16,719 nt of DNA from Microcaldota archaeon (GTDB taxonomy: Archaea > Micrarchaeota > Micrarchaeia > Micrarchaeales > Micrarchaeaceae): the NCBI GenBank assembly GCA_021827955.1, contig JAKATY010000002.1, positions 1 through 16,719 of the forward strand. The letters run 5' to 3'. Numbering within the stretch: position 1 is the stretch's first letter; every line of letters begins with the position of its first letter. A program made the position numbers and the translations under genes. Below are positions 1-6,421 of the stretch, in pieces. The notes beneath the pieces are model-generated. The model saw only the letters and a list, made by a program, of their open reading frames with translations. It ran no database searches and was not told the DNA's origin.

Positions 1-1
1 G

Positions 2-973
2 TACAATGCTTCAAAGGTGCTGACAATATCAGAGGCTCCTAATACAGATTACGTTTTCCAGGACTGGACGTGCACGGGAACGGGATGCTATTCCGGAACC
101 CTTACCAGCACTACAGTAACGCTCAACAATCCTATGGGTGAGACCGCAAACTATTACCTGCTTGTTTCATCCACCTCCGTCAGTTCGACTTCCGTATCTT
201 CTACTTCAGTTTCATCGACTTCCGTAAGTTCCACTTCGGTAACTTCAGTAAGCTCTACTTCAGTCAGCTCCACCTCAGTTAGCTCGACTTCCATATCTTC
301 TACGTCAGTTTCATCAACTTCCGTCAGCTCAACTTCGGCCAGCTCCACCTCAGTAAGTTCAACTTCTGTATCTTCAACTACGACCTATTTGATAACATAC
401 TATAGCTCCACTTCGGTCTCTTCAACCTCCGTTTCTTCAACTTCCCTCTCATCCACTTCAGTATCATCAACCACAACGTACTTGGTGATATACTATAGCT
501 CCACTTCGGTCTCTTCCACTTCGGTCTCTTCAACCTCCGTTTCTTCGACTTCAGTCTCTTCAACCACTCTCCAATCTACTTCGGTGTCTTCTACAACTAC
601 TATAGCCGTCTGTGGCTGCAATTCGTGCGCTGTTGAATACAGTTGCACCTGCCCATCAAGCTGTCCCATTCTGACAAGCACGGGCTGTGCTTCATCAAAT
701 GGCCAAATATTTGCGCAGTGCACTGCCAACGATTACTCGACTTCGTTCTCCACCTCTGTCTCATCTACCTCTGTATCGTCGACTTCGGCTTCTACAACAA
801 TCTATTGTTCAAGCGGTGATTACTATGCAAGCGATTCAAACTGCAAACTAGATTGCTCAAACTTAGCTGAATGTGATTATGAATACTCTTGCGTCTCGGG
901 TTCTGCGGTAAGCTCTACGTGCAAAGCTGCAGGCTCCAACACTTGTTCACCTTCTGGTTGTGTAATAGGATGA
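2..973 (+). CDS. Surface/secreted protein with Ser/Thr pentapeptide stalk and Cys-rich modules (5' end missing)
   Basis: The reading frame is open to the left edge (first whole codon at base 2), so the N-terminus and any signal peptide lie outside the window. Visible order: a short domain ending in FQDWTCTGTGCYSG and ETANYY, which resembles the InlB-type beta repeat common in archaeal surface proteins; a stalk of SSTSV pentapeptides (bases 167-601) interrupted by TTYLITYY and TTYLVIYY; a Cys-rich module with 8 Cys; a second short stalk; and a second module with 8 Cys. It ends CVIG-stop with no C-terminal membrane segment. Ser/Thr stalks of this kind are usually O-glycosylated spacers, and the even Cys number suits disulfides outside the cell; both are inference. 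Specific function is unknown; an adhesin or cell-surface fibre is plausible. Confidence 0.85.
   Translation, partial: YNASKVLTISEAPNTDYVFQDWTCTGTGCYSGTLTSTTVTLNNPMGETANYYLLVSSTSVSSTSVSSTSVSSTSVSSTSVTSVSSTSVSSTSVSSTSISSTSVSSTSVSSTSASSTSVSSTSVSSTTTYLITYYSSTSVSSTSVSSTSLSSTSVSSTTTYLVIYYSSTSVSSTSVSSTSVSSTSVSSTTLQSTSVSSTTTIAVCGCNSCAVEYSCTCPSSCPILTSTGCASSNGQIFAQCTANDYSTSFSTSVSSTSVSSTSASTTIYCSSGDYYASDSNCKLDCSNLAECDYEYSCVSGSAVSSTCKAAGSNTCSPSGCVIG
167..601 (+). repeat. In-frame 15-nt repeats encoding SSTSV pentapeptides
   Basis: Bases 167-370 encode 13 consecutive SSTSV-type units (one ends in Ile, one in Ala), with an extra TSV after the fifth. Bases 371-601 hold a second set broken by TTYL(I/V)xYY spacers. 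A 26-nt stretch at 398-423 recurs exactly at 491-516, so the second set contains a 93-nt tandem duplication. In the first block no two units have the same nucleotide sequence, and all six Ser codons are used. The repeat is at protein level and is not a CRISPR. Confidence 0.9.
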
Positions 974-1031
974 AAAACAAAATTAAATTATTGTAATAAT
1001 CAAGATATCCTTGTATATCAAAGTGATCGAA

Positions 1032-1604
1032 ATGAGAAAAAACTTGATGGCTGTCCTTGCAGTTGTGGTAATAGTCATTGCCCTATATTTCGCATATTAT
1101 GTTGCATCCAAACCGCAAACAACAACCACCGCGTCTACGCTTCCATCTACTTCGATTTCGATCGTATCCAATCATATACCATATCCTCCAAGCAAGATTG
1201 GGAATTATACGTATGTAATAACTGAGCCGTTTCCTATAAATGAAACCCCTGAACTTTCAAGCGGTTATTTAGCCGGAGAAATATTCACATACGCATATGC
1301 ATCAAACAATTTAATCTTGCGCTTCCTGTCTTATTCAAACCTCTCTTATGCCGAAGACACATATACTTCGGTTACGAACTTTACTATTAACAGCACAACT
1401 TTTGCATTGCCTTCCCTTCCAGCAAATTATCGCGGTGTAGAGCAGTTGCAGCCTCCAAACATGACTTTGTTTGCAGTTTCCACATTATATGGAAGCAATG
1501 TGATAACCGTTGTGCTTATACACCCTTCCTCCAGCGCATTAAGTGCTTCAAACGCGACAGGTTTCCTGGTAAACGCTTCTAAGTTGCTCATGAGCACGTC
1601 TTGA
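1032..1604 (+). CDS. Membrane-anchored extracytoplasmic protein rich in N-glycosylation sequons
   Basis: Encodes 190 residues. The ATG at 1032 is preferred over the in-frame TTG at 1011 because GTGATC (1023-1028) sits 3 nt upstream, matching the archaeal anti-SD. Residues 1-26 are a short basic tip (MRKN) plus one strongly hydrophobic helix, an uncleaved signal anchor or signal peptide. A Thr/Ser-rich linker follows, then a domain of about 140 residues with eight N-x-S/T sequons (NYT, NET, NLS, NFT, NST, NMT, NAT, NAS). The domain should face outside and be heavily N-glycosylated (inference). No family recognised. It lies 58 nt after the stalk protein, so the two may be co-transcribed and work together at the surface. 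Confidence 0.8.
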   Translation: MRKNLMAVLAVVVIVIALYFAYYVASKPQTTTTASTLPSTSISIVSNHIPYPPSKIGNYTYVITEPFPINETPELSSGYLAGEIFTYAYASNNLILRFLSYSNLSYAEDTYTSVTNFTINSTTFALPSLPANYRGVEQLQPPNMTLFAVSTLYGSNVITVVLIHPSSSALSASNATGFLVNASKLLMSTS

Positions 1605-1782
1605 TATCAGCTATCGGCTATTGTGGCACATTCATAATGTCATACGAGCCAATAAAAGTGCAAATCCTTGATCACAGAGAGAATTAGCGTTCTAAAGGCT
1701 ATCCTGTCGGGCAGTCTTAGCGTTGCTTTATGGTCCGGTTGCAAAATATTTACAAAAAGAACATTGTTGCAAAGCCTGTTTT

Positions 1783-1790
1783 TTTAAATG
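1783..1790 (+). promoter_or_regulatory. Putative TATA box for the gene at 1820
   Basis: TTTAAATG within a longer T-run lies about 30 nt before the ATG at 1820. This is the right distance for a very short leader. Judged by eye only. Confidence 0.35.
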
Positions 1791-1819
1791 CTTTCCTTTA
1801 CATCAAATACCGTGATTCT

Positions 1820-2152
1820 ATGAAAGTTGTAATACCTTGCAATATATCAAGGAAGCTTGTTCCTCTGGACATGGCAGATATTATACTTGGCTATGACTCA
1901 AACGATGGCAGCATCATCGAAGAGGAGAATTCTGGCTTTGGAAGCAAGGAGGCCACAATGGCTTTCATATTGAGGCTTTCGGCAGATGTCATTACTGTAA
2001 AGGAAGGCATGCTATGCCCCGGCTCGTATATGATGTCTCAGGGCAGCATCAAATACTCGATTGTGAAAAGCGATAATGCCGATGATGTGATAAAGAACAA
2101 GGAGTATGCTGAAGCAGTAGATCAGCTTCCAGAAAACATGTTTGCAGAGTAA
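1820..2152 (+). CDS. Small protein resembling the NifX/NifB C-terminal (dinitrogenase cofactor) domain
   Basis: Encodes 110 residues starting MKVVIPCN. I chose the ATG at 1820 over the in-frame GTG at 1730 because GTGAT (1812-1816) lies 3 nt upstream and the extra 30 residues look non-coding. The outline MKVVIP, then a short strand ending LGYDSNDG, then a helix (KEATMAFILRLSADVI) and a Gly-containing strand, fits the RNase-H-like fold of the dinitrogenase iron-molybdenum cofactor family (PF02579). Archaea often carry such small proteins without any nitrogenase, and their role is mostly unknown. C7 and C66 could bind metal. The match is by eye; the gene could belong to another small alpha/beta family. 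It converges on Bud32, 87 nt away. Confidence 0.55.
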   Translation: MKVVIPCNISRKLVPLDMADIILGYDSNDGSIIEEENSGFGSKEATMAFILRLSADVITVKEGMLCPGSYMMSQGSIKYSIVKSDNADDVIKNKEYAEAVDQLPENMFAE

Positions 2153-2239
2153 GTAGCCCTTTCGATCATCGCGGCATGAAAGTTACAATACGCTCCTAAT
2201 CTTTATACATAGCCGAAGAGCTGAAAAGCGGGCAGGCAA

Positions 2240-2872
2240 TCAAGAAGTCGCCAATGTTCTTGTTTGATACCTTCCTCTGCTTTCTATCTTATGCATTCTA
2301 TCAAGCACTTCTTTTGCTTCTTCTCCGAGTGCACGCGAATAACTTCGTTCAAAAGCATCAAAATCCTCTTTTCTCACTGCTCTTTTCATCAGCAGCAAGT
2401 CTATGGCTCTCTCCTCGTTAGATTTTGAAAATTCTGCAAGCCCGAAATCTATTGTCCATATCTTGCCTTTTTTGTCAACTATTATGTTTGCGGGTGTGAA
2501 ATCTCCATGCACAATCCCAAGGGCATGCATGCGCGCAAGCTGCATCCCTATATCTGCAAAAATCCCTGCCAAATGCCTGGCCTTCCTTTCTCCTCTTTTT
2601 CCGCGTTCTACAACTGCACCCAGAGTATCGCCTTCTACCTTTTCCATAGCAATCCAATATCTGCCTGCCATTGCTATTGGAGGGACCCTTAGTCCATTAT
2701 TGTATAACATAGCCTGGATCTTCGCCTCTGTTTTTGTCCTTTGCTTCCTTATAGAGTCGTCTAATTCCTTTACCCTGTACCTTTTGCTTTTTCTGTACTT
2801 TATTACCTCTTCTCTTCCTATTAGTCCTGTAATGTATATGACCGCTTCGGCGCCTTCAGAAATCTTCTTCAT
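2240..2872 (-). CDS. bud32: Bud32, Kae1-associated atypical kinase/ATPase of KEOPS
   Basis: Encodes 210 residues, the usual size of free-standing archaeal Bud32. Visible motifs: the nucleotide loop SEGAEA (5-10), Lys25 in VIKYRK, the catalytic loop HGDFTPANI (122-130, with D124 and N129), the metal-binding IDFG (141-144, D142), the EERAIDLLLMKRAV helix after it, and the C-terminal RGR (199-201) typical of the family. In archaea Bud32 binds Kae1 and supports t6A formation on ANN-decoding tRNAs as an ATPase, though it looks like a small protein kinase. It starts 13 nt after the Kae1 stop on the same strand, so the two form an operon in the same order (Kae1 then Bud32) as the fused protein found in some methanogens. 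Confidence 0.95.
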   Translation of the reverse strand: MKKISEGAEAVIYITGLIGREEVIKYRKSKRYRVKELDDSIRKQRTKTEAKIQAMLYNNGLRVPPIAMAGRYWIAMEKVEGDTLGAVVERGKRGERKARHLAGIFADIGMQLARMHALGIVHGDFTPANIIVDKKGKIWTIDFGLAEFSKSNEERAIDLLLMKRAVRKEDFDAFERSYSRALGEEAKEVLDRMHKIESRGRYQTRTLATS

Positions 2873-2885
2873 TACGTTCGCCTTT

Positions 2886-3869
2886 TTAAAGCCATGAAAG
2901 TTTGAAATCGTTTATCCTGTATTTCTGATTTATTGAAAGCCTTTCCGAAACACCCTTTTTTGGGCTCGTATGGATCTTTTCTGCAACCACGGCAATCATA
3001 GCTCCATTGTCAGCGTTGAATTCGTTTGGCGCAACATAAAATTTTTTGCCGTGGGAAGAAGCCATGATTTCAAGCATTTCTGCAAGCCTTTCGCTTTGAG
3101 CCACTCCTCCGCTTACTATTATCTCCTTTTTGCGCAGGAGCATAAGCGCCCTCTCTGCTGCCTCGCAAAGCATCGAAAACGCCGTTTCCTGAAGCGAAAA
3201 TGCGACATCTCCTATGCTCCTCCCTTCTTTTAGAAGCGCTGCGGCATTTGTCAGCAAGCCCGTAAACGTGAAATCCATGCCTTTTACCGTGTAAGGCATT
3301 TTTATGTATTCTCCATCTTTTGCGACTTTTGCCACAGTTGAACCCCACGCTGGATTTAATCCTGCCTCTCTAGCAAAAGAATCGAGCATGTTTCCTACCC
3401 CTATGTCAAAAGTTTCACCGTAGACATGGTAATGCGGTTGCGGCTCCATATCGATTCCTAATATCTGCGAATTGCCGCCGCTTACGTAAAGCGCCAGGGG
3501 ATCCTTTAGTCCATAGATTTGTTTTGTCACCTCTATATGTGCAACGGCGTGGTTTACCGGATAGACGGGTTTGGCAATGGCAGCTGCAAATGCAAGCGCC
3601 GCGAGCTGCCCCACCCTAAGGCACGGTCCTATGCCTGGCCCTTTCGTATATCCTACTGCGTCTATCTCTTCCTGTCTTACGCTCGCTTCCTTTAATGCTT
3701 TCCTTATTGTTTGAGCCGCATGCTTCTGGTGGAAATCTGCCACTTTCATCGGTATTATTCCTTTGTCGGATATCGGGTACATGGATTTTACGTTAGCAAG
3801 AATCTTGCCATCTTCCACTATGCCAACTCCAAACGTATGCGCGCTGCTTTCTATGCCTATCGTTATCAT
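2886..3869 (-). CDS. kae1: Kae1/TsaD-type tRNA N6-threonylcarbamoyltransferase
   Basis: Encodes 327 residues, full length for archaeal Kae1. The ASKHA-fold motifs are present: GIESSAHTFGVGIV at the start, the metal-binding HAVAH (H107, H111), YVSGGNSQ (128-135), GETFDIGVGNMLD (151-163), GGVAQSERL (254-262) and the metal Asp in NADNGAM (D287). The enzyme moves threonylcarbamoyl from TC-AMP to A37 of tRNAs that read ANN codons, giving t6A, inside the cytoplasmic KEOPS complex. The other subunits (Pcc1, Cgi121) and the TC-AMP synthase are not in this window. No GGTG motif precedes the ATG; a 24-codon ORF with a good SD ends 9 nt upstream, which may matter for its translation. The tRNA-Thr(GGT) at 16457-16549 is an expected substrate class. 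Confidence 0.97.
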   Translation of the reverse strand: MITIGIESSAHTFGVGIVEDGKILANVKSMYPISDKGIIPMKVADFHQKHAAQTIRKALKEASVRQEEIDAVGYTKGPGIGPCLRVGQLAALAFAAAIAKPVYPVNHAVAHIEVTKQIYGLKDPLALYVSGGNSQILGIDMEPQPHYHVYGETFDIGVGNMLDSFAREAGLNPAWGSTVAKVAKDGEYIKMPYTVKGMDFTFTGLLTNAAALLKEGRSIGDVAFSLQETAFSMLCEAAERALMLLRKKEIIVSGGVAQSERLAEMLEIMASSHGKKFYVAPNEFNADNGAMIAVVAEKIHTSPKKGVSERLSINQKYRINDFKLSWL

Positions 3870-3878
3870 TTGTAGCGC

Positions 3879-3953
3879 CTATGCATCAAAGCCCAATCTC
3901 CTGTTTATGAAAAACGCAAAGCGACCGCATAAGGGAATATACAAGCTTACCAT
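3879..3953 (-). CDS. Possible 24-residue leader peptide upstream of kae1
   Basis: The ATG at 3953 is preceded by GAGGTG (3961-3966) at 7 nt spacing, a better ribosome site than that of kae1. The frame MVSLYIPLCGRFAFFINRR... stops 9 nt before the kae1 ATG. The TATA-like stretches nearby (3971-3980) would place the transcript start close to or past this SD, so the ORF may not be transcribed in full. A chance ORF is quite possible. Confidence 0.2.
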   Translation of the reverse strand: MVSLYIPLCGRFAFFINRRLGFDA

Positions 3954-4009
3954 TTTTAAGCACCTCAAAAATAAAAAGGTTTGTAAAATAACCAATATGG
4001 GGTGTTTTG

Positions 4010-5161
4010 GTGAAACTATACTATCGCCATATTTTCTACATGCTGTTGTTCGCTGCAATAGTAATAATTATGCAGGCGCGATCAAGTCAGGCGCAAGGCA
4101 TCGGTACGTCTCAGGTAGTGCTCGCAAACAGCACCGTATCGATAAGCCAGGGCTCTTCCACCAGTTTCTATTATGTCGTGAAGCTTGTCAGCGGCACAAC
4201 GTGGGGCACCACCTTGGGCGTAGTGAACAGCAAAAATCTATCCTCTAGCGGGATTTCGGTAAGCCTGTCGCAATCCTACGGGGATCCGACCTACTCCGGC
4301 GTTGCAACGATAAAAGCATCTTCACTTGCTTCACCCGGTAATTATCTTGTAATATTCCAGGCCAATGGGGATGATCCCTCTTCTCCATCAAACTTGACAC
4401 TTACTGTGCTCAGCGCGGCAAGCAGCACAACCTCAAATACACCGTCAAATACCATCACTCCTACTACTTCTTCGGCGACTCCCACATTCAAGACAATTTC
4501 AATTGCATCTAAGATGGTAAACGCTAGCAGTGGCGCAAGCCTCAGTGTGCAATCCGGCACAATCAGGGCAGTCATAAAGCCGGGCACGTACGCCCTTGTA
4601 AACGGGACAAAGGAGCAGATATACAACTTCTCCCTTATCTCATTCTCGATAAGCAACATTGCAAGCCCTCCTAATACGAGCTTGATACCAGGAGAAGCAT
4701 ATGCCTTTGCGGTAAACGGCAGGATCTCGCCTTCGATATCGTTTGTAAACGCCAGCGGCGCAAACTCTCCTATAACAAGCTATGTAATAGCAGGTCCAAA
4801 CACTACGTCCTGGACGTGGTTCGGCGGCAACTATTCCAACGGGACATACACCGGCGGATCTTATAAGTTCGCAGACACGTGGCAGCATCCTAACTCGACA
4901 ACGATGGTGAACACGGTGTTTTTCAAGCCGGTGCTTTGGGTATTTGAATCTCCTGCACCATCAAGCAGCAAAACCACTTCTACGGGTATCTCTTCAAACG
5001 TCAGTTCCGTTTCAACCGTAACCACAATAGCGCCTTCGCCCACTCCTCCGAGCAGTAGCTCAACAAGCACATACCTGTACGTCGCAGCGGTAATAGTTGT
5101 AATAATCGTTGTAGTTGCAGCAGTAGCATTAAGATCGAAAGGCAGGCAAAAGACAGCATAA
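4010..5161 (+). CDS. Surface glycoprotein with signal peptide, 13 sequons and C-terminal membrane anchor
   Basis: Encodes 383 residues. GTG at 4010 is preferred over TTG at 4007 because GGGGTG (3999-4004) then has 5 nt spacing. Residues 1-29 form a signal peptide (KLYYRH, a hydrophobic core, then ARSSQAQG). A beta-rich, Ig-like first domain (to about residue 135) leads through a Ser/Thr linker to a second domain (about 160-315, with WTWFGGNYSNGTY). A Ser/Thr/Pro stalk, one TM helix (YLYVAAVIVVIIVVVAAVAL) and a basic tail RSKGRQK follow, so the bulk faces outside. I count 13 N-x-S/T sequons. The layout fits a type I anchored archaeal glycoprotein or S-layer-associated protein; the family is not recognised. 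The next gene downstream is a membrane glycosyltransferase, which may act on such proteins. Confidence 0.85.
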   Translation: MKLYYRHIFYMLLFAAIVIIMQARSSQAQGIGTSQVVLANSTVSISQGSSTSFYYVVKLVSGTTWGTTLGVVNSKNLSSSGISVSLSQSYGDPTYSGVATIKASSLASPGNYLVIFQANGDDPSSPSNLTLTVLSAASSTTSNTPSNTITPTTSSATPTFKTISIASKMVNASSGASLSVQSGTIRAVIKPGTYALVNGTKEQIYNFSLISFSISNIASPPNTSLIPGEAYAFAVNGRISPSISFVNASGANSPITSYVIAGPNTTSWTWFGGNYSNGTYTGGSYKFADTWQHPNSTTMVNTVFFKPVLWVFESPAPSSSKTTSTGISSNVSSVSTVTTIAPSPTPPSSSSTSTYLYVAAVIVVIIVVVAAVALRSKGRQKTA

Positions 5162-5198
5162 GCAATAAGGGTATCAGTGCATCTGCGCGCTGAGATAG

Positions 5199-5207
5199 TT
5201 TTATATA
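5199..5207 (+). promoter_or_regulatory. TATA box of the glycosyltransferase gene
   Basis: TTTTATATA is a strong archaeal TATA-like element about 70 nt before the ATG at 5277. It predicts a transcript with a leader of roughly 45 nt that begins within or just after the hairpin at 5207-5237. Confidence 0.5.
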
Positions 5208-5262
5208 GGAAGCAAGCCACCTGACTGCCTGCTTCCTTTCTGCTTTTTATTTTGGTTTTCTG
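5207..5262 (+). terminator. Hairpin plus T-rich tract after the surface glycoprotein
   Basis: AGGAAGCA (5207-5214) pairs with TGCTTCCT (5230-5237) around a 15-nt loop and is followed by a T-rich run (5238-5262). It looks like a terminator for the gene ending at 5161, but it also lies directly after a TATA box, so it could sit in the start region of the next transcript instead. Confidence 0.4.
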
Positions 5263-5276
5263 TTGTGTTGGTATAG

Positions 5277-6281
5277 ATGCTCGGCAAAGACAGCTCTAGA
5301 AGTCGTGCCTTTGGGCGTACAGGCGAGCCTCGCGTGCTTGTGATAGCGCCTTGCAGGGGGAGGGATCTTGGCCTGCGTGAGAATCTTCTTTCTATAAAAT
5401 CGCAGTCATACGGAAATTTCGACATGGTCTGTGTAATAGACAGCACATCCGATCCTGCCCTTGCAATTATAGAAGGAGCAGGCATTCGATACCTAATCTC
5501 CAATCCTCGTATCGGCAAAGGCAGCGGAAAGGTAAAAGCTATAGCCACGGCAATCAGAACGTTCAAGCATTACGACATTTATGTAATTGCGGATTCCGAC
5601 ATACATGTTAAGAGCTGCTGGCTCGGCAGTCTCGTATCCTCTCTCCTCGATAGGGGTGTAGGGCTGTCAACTAGCTTCCCGTATTTTGTGAGCGCAGATA
5701 AAAGGCTGTGGTCAAAGTTCAAGAGCGCATGGGGTCTTGTAGGCCTGGGCCTTATAAAATCAGAGATCACTAGATTCGGCTGGGGTGGTTCGCTCGCCTT
5801 CAGAAAATCCCTTATCTCTAATAAAGAGGATTTCTCATATTTCAAGGATTCTCTCTCTGACGACATCGCGTTAACCAGAATCACCAAGAGGAAGGGACTG
5901 GGCATAGCGTATAACGGCAAGTGCAGCCCAAGGGTTTACTGCAGCGAAAGCTTTGCAACTTTTTTCGAATGGTCGAACAGGCAGACGGCGCTTTCCATTC
6001 TGGGAAACAGAAAGGTCTTCTGGTTCGGTGTCATCTACTATACCGTTGAGCTGCTATTCCTCATCTTGGGTGTATCCCTTTTTTTCCTCAGCCCCCTATT
6101 CTTGGTTCTTGCGCTGCTTTACACCGCCAATGTATACAGGTCTTACAGGTCTCTTGCTGAACCCTCACTATCCTTTTTCCCGATCTTGTTTGTCATGCCC
6201 TTCTATTACCTGGCAAATCTCTTCATAGCAAAGAGGATGCGCAGCATAGAGTGGAGAGGCAGAAGATACGATCTAAAATAA
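5277..6281 (+). CDS. Membrane-bound family 2 glycosyltransferase
   Basis: Encodes 334 residues. The ATG directly follows an in-frame TAG, which fixes the start. GT-A fold marks: VLVIAPCRGRD (strand 1), D55 in VCVIDST, the metal/UDP-binding DSD (106-108) in YVIADSDIHV, and the acceptor-side acid in LSDDIALT (D195/D196). The later segment where processive GT2/GT21 enzymes carry (Q/R)xxRW reads EWSNRQ here, a variant. About three C-terminal membrane helices (roughly 246-315) and a basic tail RMRSIEWRGRR place the active site on the cytoplasmic face. The nearest resemblance is to ceramide-glucosyltransferase-like GT2/GT21 enzymes. It likely moves a sugar from a nucleotide donor to a lipid carrier or lipid; the substrate cannot be read. 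Its place after a sequon-rich glycoprotein suggests surface glycan synthesis. Confidence 0.87.
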   Translation: MLGKDSSRSRAFGRTGEPRVLVIAPCRGRDLGLRENLLSIKSQSYGNFDMVCVIDSTSDPALAIIEGAGIRYLISNPRIGKGSGKVKAIATAIRTFKHYDIYVIADSDIHVKSCWLGSLVSSLLDRGVGLSTSFPYFVSADKRLWSKFKSAWGLVGLGLIKSEITRFGWGGSLAFRKSLISNKEDFSYFKDSLSDDIALTRITKRKGLGIAYNGKCSPRVYCSESFATFFEWSNRQTALSILGNRKVFWFGVIYYTVELLFLILGVSLFFLSPLFLVLALLYTANVYRSYRSLAEPSLSFFPILFVMPFYYLANLFIAKRMRSIEWRGRRYDLK

Positions 6282-6365
6282 TTCTTTCAATGGCGATCTC
6301 GTCTGCCGATTCGAGGGTAACAGCGCTCGAAATGAAATAAGGTATAAAGCAGGCCCAAAAAACAA

Positions 6366-6372
6366 TTAAATA
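6366..6372 (+). promoter_or_regulatory. Putative TATA box of the malic enzyme gene
   Basis: TTAAATA about 50 nt before the ATG at 6422 would give a leader of roughly 25 nt that includes the GGTG ribosome site. Confidence 0.4.
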
Positions 6373-6421
6373 CCCTTCTTGCGTAAAGGAGCTTCAATTT
6401 CTATTGCTAAAAGGTGCAAAA

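Noticed and set aside
167..601. Possible CRISPR array from regular short repeats
   Set aside because: The 15-nt units vary in sequence but keep the peptide, there are no unique spacers of even length, and the frame is open throughout.
154..729. Long - strand frames rich in Glu and Val opposite the stalk
   Set aside because: They are the antisense of the SSTSV codons; the + strand frame has the stalk, Cys modules and surface-protein logic.
2403..2897. A 164-residue + strand frame across the Bud32 gene
   Set aside because: It lies antisense to a gene with all Bud32 motifs and shows no motif of its own.
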